Assembly: GCA_035501255.1 (NCBI GenBank)
Contig: DATJWM010000086.1
Span: 19,099 to 83,098 of the forward strand
DNA length: 64,000 nucleotides
Direction of reading: 5' to 3'
DNA from: JAFAZI01 sp035501255
Lineage (GTDB): Bacteria > Actinomycetota > Actinomycetes > JAFAQI01
Both the position numbers and the translations under genes were made by a program. This document shows, piece after piece, positions 61,863 through 64,000 of the stretch (positions are counted from its first letter, which is position 1; every line of letters starts with the position of its first letter). The notes beneath the pieces are model-generated. The model was not told the DNA's origin. It worked only from the letters and a program-made list of their open reading frames with translations, and did no database searches.

Positions 61863-62363
61863 TCAGTGGCGATAATCACTACATATGAACGGGGTCTGTC
61901 CCCAGGGCGTCCATCGTCGTGACAACGCCTCCGACGGGCGAGGGGCACTTCTAACCGCTAGTCGAAGGTAAGCCGGACGCCCCTGACATGTACCCAGGTC
62001 GTAGGCGTGGACTTCCGCGCGGACCACTACATAGCGGTGGTGTCCAGGCCCCGCATGCGACATCGCATCGGTAAGGCTGTAACCGTATGAGCTGGCCTTC
62101 CCCCAACTGGTCCAAGTGATCCCCCGGACGATTCCCGTCCCGTCGCCACCATTGCTGATTTCGACTGGCCGCGGACGCCCGAACCCCCGCGCCGCCAACG
62201 GCAGCTGGTATTCACTGGATCCGAGCACGGGCTGGACCGATGCGACGCCGTGGTGAGGAGTCTGCGACGGTGCGCCATCGGGGAGATCGTGAGGATGCGA
62301 GGAACTACAACCCGCCACAAGCAGCGCAGCCACAAGCCGGGGAGCGAGCCGACCTAACATCAT
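61863..62363 (-). CDS. Hypothetical lipoprotein
   Basis: 166 residues. Signal with lipobox LLVAGCSSS (Cys ~19). Mature part ends with a module, TSWGKASSYGYSL to WGQTPFICSDY, that recurs in the neighbouring protein at 62487: the pattern is a Trp-Gly pair, a Tyr-Gly-Tyr or -Leu, then DLGTCQG, W-x2-WG and a final Cys. The two are paralogues. Function unknown. Confidence 0.6.
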   Translation of the reverse strand: MMLGRLAPRLVAALLVAGCSSSHPHDLPDGAPSQTPHHGVASVQPVLGSSEYQLPLAARGFGRPRPVEISNGGDGTGIVRGITWTSWGKASSYGYSLTDAMSHAGPGHHRYVVVRAEVHAYDLGTCQGRPAYLRLAVRSAPRPSEALSRRWTPWGQTPFICSDYRH

Positions 62364-62486
62364 GACTGCTCAGACGCTACGGCAGCCCGCAGGGTTCGAC
62401 CCCTCGAGCGCACCATAGCCCCGGATCGACTGCTCGCGATCGGCACCTCTGGTGCCCAGACGGTAGCGGCATCACTTCCAGGGCGG

Positions 62487-63527
62487 TTATTGGGACAGGT
62501 CAGTACGCCGACGGCGCGAGTTGCTCACGTGGGTTGGCTGGGCGGCAACGAGGCAACGCGCTGGTCGGCCCAACGACGAGTCGAGAGGCACCGATGCTCG
62601 CCAGCGCTTCGCGTCAAGAGAGCCGACAGACTCGCGGGATAGCAGACCTATCTGGTAGCCGGCGGGGTAGCCCGGCTTCGGTCGGGTGAACAGGTACAGC
62701 TCCACCACGTCGCCGTAACGCCTGTAGTCCTCGGAGACAGCACCGCCGACTATGTCGCCGGTCGCCGTCACTCTCGACCCGGAGACCTTGCAAGTCTCCG
62801 GGCGGAGGGTCCCTGCCGACGGCGGTCCGCTGTTACCGGCAGCTTTCATCTGCGCGTGGGTCTGCGCCGAGATCGGCAATGACGTGCTCGTCGATCCCGC
62901 CGCTGCTAGGCCCCGATCCCGATGGGCACAAAGCGGGTACCCGTTATCCCAGTGGTGCCACGTGTGGTCAATGGGACTGTGGGCCGTGCGTTCGAAGACC
63001 CTTCGGTACTCAAGGACGCCTTTGCACATGCCGAGGTCCCCGAGGCGGAACTGGGCGGGCACCACATCTCGCCTGCGGTGAAAGTACTCAGGTGGCAATC
63101 CATAGCCGTTCGCCGTCGCGATCGCTCTGCCCCATCCCTTCCACTTCAAGCCCACGCCATCGCTGTCGCCGTCGCCGCTCCACAGGAGGCAGCGAGGCCG
63201 GACCTGTCCGTTTTTGTAGTACCGCCCGCGTGCAGCGAATCCCACATTCACTACAGGCGCGTTGGCATCCTCGGGCGGCGGAGCAGAACTGGCGTTCGGG
63301 CACTGCCGGTAAAGCCGATCCTCCTTCTTGGCAAGACGGCGATTGAGGGCAGCCCACTTACCGTTGGCTCCCCGCGATGTGGGTGAGGCAGACGGAGGCC
63401 TGACCGTCGCGGTGTCAGGTGGTCTCGACGCTCTCCCGGCGCTGGCCGAAGTGTCGCTGCCGGAACACCCCGCAGGCGGCGCCGCGAGCAGCGCAACGAG
63501 CACGCAAAACCGCGTCACGTGCTTCAC
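62487..63527 (-). CDS. Hypothetical lipoprotein, paralogue of the neighbouring gene
   Basis: 346 residues from GTG 63527 (AAGG upstream). Signal with PPAGCSGS (lipidated Cys). Residues ~100-200 repeat the neighbour's module: LKWKGWGRAIATANGYGL, DLGMCKGVLEYRR, HHWDNGYPLCA. The C-terminal part adds a second region of unknown fold with GDVVELYLFTRPKPGYPAGY. It is probably exported to the membrane surface. Function unknown. Confidence 0.6.
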   Translation of the reverse strand: MKHVTRFCVLVALLAAPPAGCSGSDTSASAGRASRPPDTATVRPPSASPTSRGANGKWAALNRRLAKKEDRLYRQCPNASSAPPPEDANAPVVNVGFAARGRYYKNGQVRPRCLLWSGDGDSDGVGLKWKGWGRAIATANGYGLPPEYFHRRRDVVPAQFRLGDLGMCKGVLEYRRVFERTAHSPIDHTWHHWDNGYPLCAHRDRGLAAAGSTSTSLPISAQTHAQMKAAGNSGPPSAGTLRPETCKVSGSRVTATGDIVGGAVSEDYRRYGDVVELYLFTRPKPGYPAGYQIGLLSRESVGSLDAKRWRASVPLDSSLGRPARCLVAAQPTHVSNSRRRRTDLSQ

Positions 63528-63673
63528 ACCACCTTGACGCTGGAACACAGGCGAAGGTTGGCATACAAGATGTCGAGTAGCGCCGGCGAGGATCGGCAGT
63601 CTCGGCTCTGATGCCCGAACAGAGCGTGGCGTTACCGATCATCGACCTCCGGCCGGACGAGGCCGATCGGCAC

Positions 63674-64000
63674 CTACCCGTCTGCCCACCATCCAGCACG
63701 AACTGGGCCGTCGAGCGGGAGCCGTTGCCACCACCAGGCGGTACCTGCGTCGTCACCAGCCCAGTCCGCGACTTCCTCGGTGAAGCCACAGAAGAAGTCG
63801 TCGACCTGCCCGAGCCAGACGAGAGCGGAGTCAGGCAACGGTGTCCCTTGCCGGCGCATGTCGGCTTCGATGATGTCCCTCAGATGCAGGATCCCCGCCC
63901 AGTCGTGTCGGTGTCGTGTGCCGTCCGACCACTGGTCCTTCGGCTGACTGCGTTCAGCCTCGAACCGGACCAGCCCGTCACGCCATGCTCCGAGCCACTC
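63674..64000 (-). CDS. Hypothetical protein (5' end beyond window)
   Basis: The frame is open from the right window edge to TAG at 63674, about 108 codons. It reads ...WLGAWRDGLVRFEAERS at the edge, RDIIEADMRRQGTPLPD, VDDFFCGFTEEVADWAG and ends GWWADG. An ATG at 63859 could be an internal start, but coding sequence continues upstream in the same frame. Many Trp and acidic residues. I do not recognise the family; small acidic Trp-rich proteins of this kind include immunity proteins, but that is only a guess. Confidence 0.5.
   Translation of the reverse strand, partial: EWLGAWRDGLVRFEAERSQPKDQWSDGTRHRHDWAGILHLRDIIEADMRRQGTPLPDSALVWLGQVDDFFCGFTEEVADWAGDDAGTAWWWQRLPLDGPVRAGWWADG

Overview
This is high-GC DNA with long dense genes, many GTG starts and many 1-4 bp stop/start overlaps, so it comes from an actinomycete. 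Supporting signs are two probable F420-dependent enzymes, a furA-katG pair, a PHO box of the Streptomyces type and several probable leaderless genes. I cannot name the genus. I see no rRNA, tRNA, CRISPR array, insertion sequence or prophage.

Layout. 1-5.3 kb: phosphate uptake operon on the minus strand (pstC-pstA-pstS and a second phosphate-binding-like secreted protein cut by the window edge), with a PHO box upstream. 5.5-10.3 kb: a secreted protein, a YegP-like protein, polyphosphate kinase 2 and a DipZ-like thiol-redox membrane protein. 10.4-18.2 kb: a class V aminotransferase, a TetR/MFS divergon with tandem palindromic operators, an ABC exporter whose ATPase carries a cyclic-nucleotide-binding domain, a SnoaL-like protein and an SDR. 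18.2-27.3 kb: a HhH-GPD protein behind three 30-bp repeats, an ArsC-like protein, a hydrolase, a crotonase, an LLM oxidoreductase, a VOC protein, furA-katG, and a sulfolipid-precursor pair (sqdB and cysH).

27.4-39.1 kb: a substrate-binding lipoprotein and, convergent to it, an 11-gene catabolic operon. Read 5' to 3' it runs ALDH, amidohydrolase, ferredoxin, SDR, P450, Ddn-like enzyme, acyl-CoA ligase, CaiB CoA-transferase, DUF35 protein, Ltp2-like aldolase and TetR. The lipoprotein gene, the operon and the TetR/MFS divergon at 13.1 kb all carry the palindrome core GAACggTGTTC, which suggests one regulon.

39.2-46.2 kb holds the most exciting region. A tightly coupled plus-strand operon encodes a MNIO/DUF692 enzyme, its presumed partner, an acyl-CoA-dehydrogenase-like flavoprotein, a JmjC/cupin hydroxylase and an Stf0-type sulfotransferase. 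It is followed by a secreted TIG-domain protein whose C-terminal 45 residues are a Cys-Gly repeat with 14 cysteines. I read this as a protein-modification (RiPP-like) system whose substrate is the Cys-Gly tail of a folded, exported carrier.

46.3-57 kb: a G1-family peptidase, a glycosyltransferase, a large secreted beta-propeller/LGFP protein, and a branched-chain-amino-acid-type ABC importer in which LivH, LivM and LivG are fused into one chain. 57-64 kb: a large lamin-tail-domain secreted protein and a set of hypothetical proteins and lipoproteins. The last gene is cut by the window edge.
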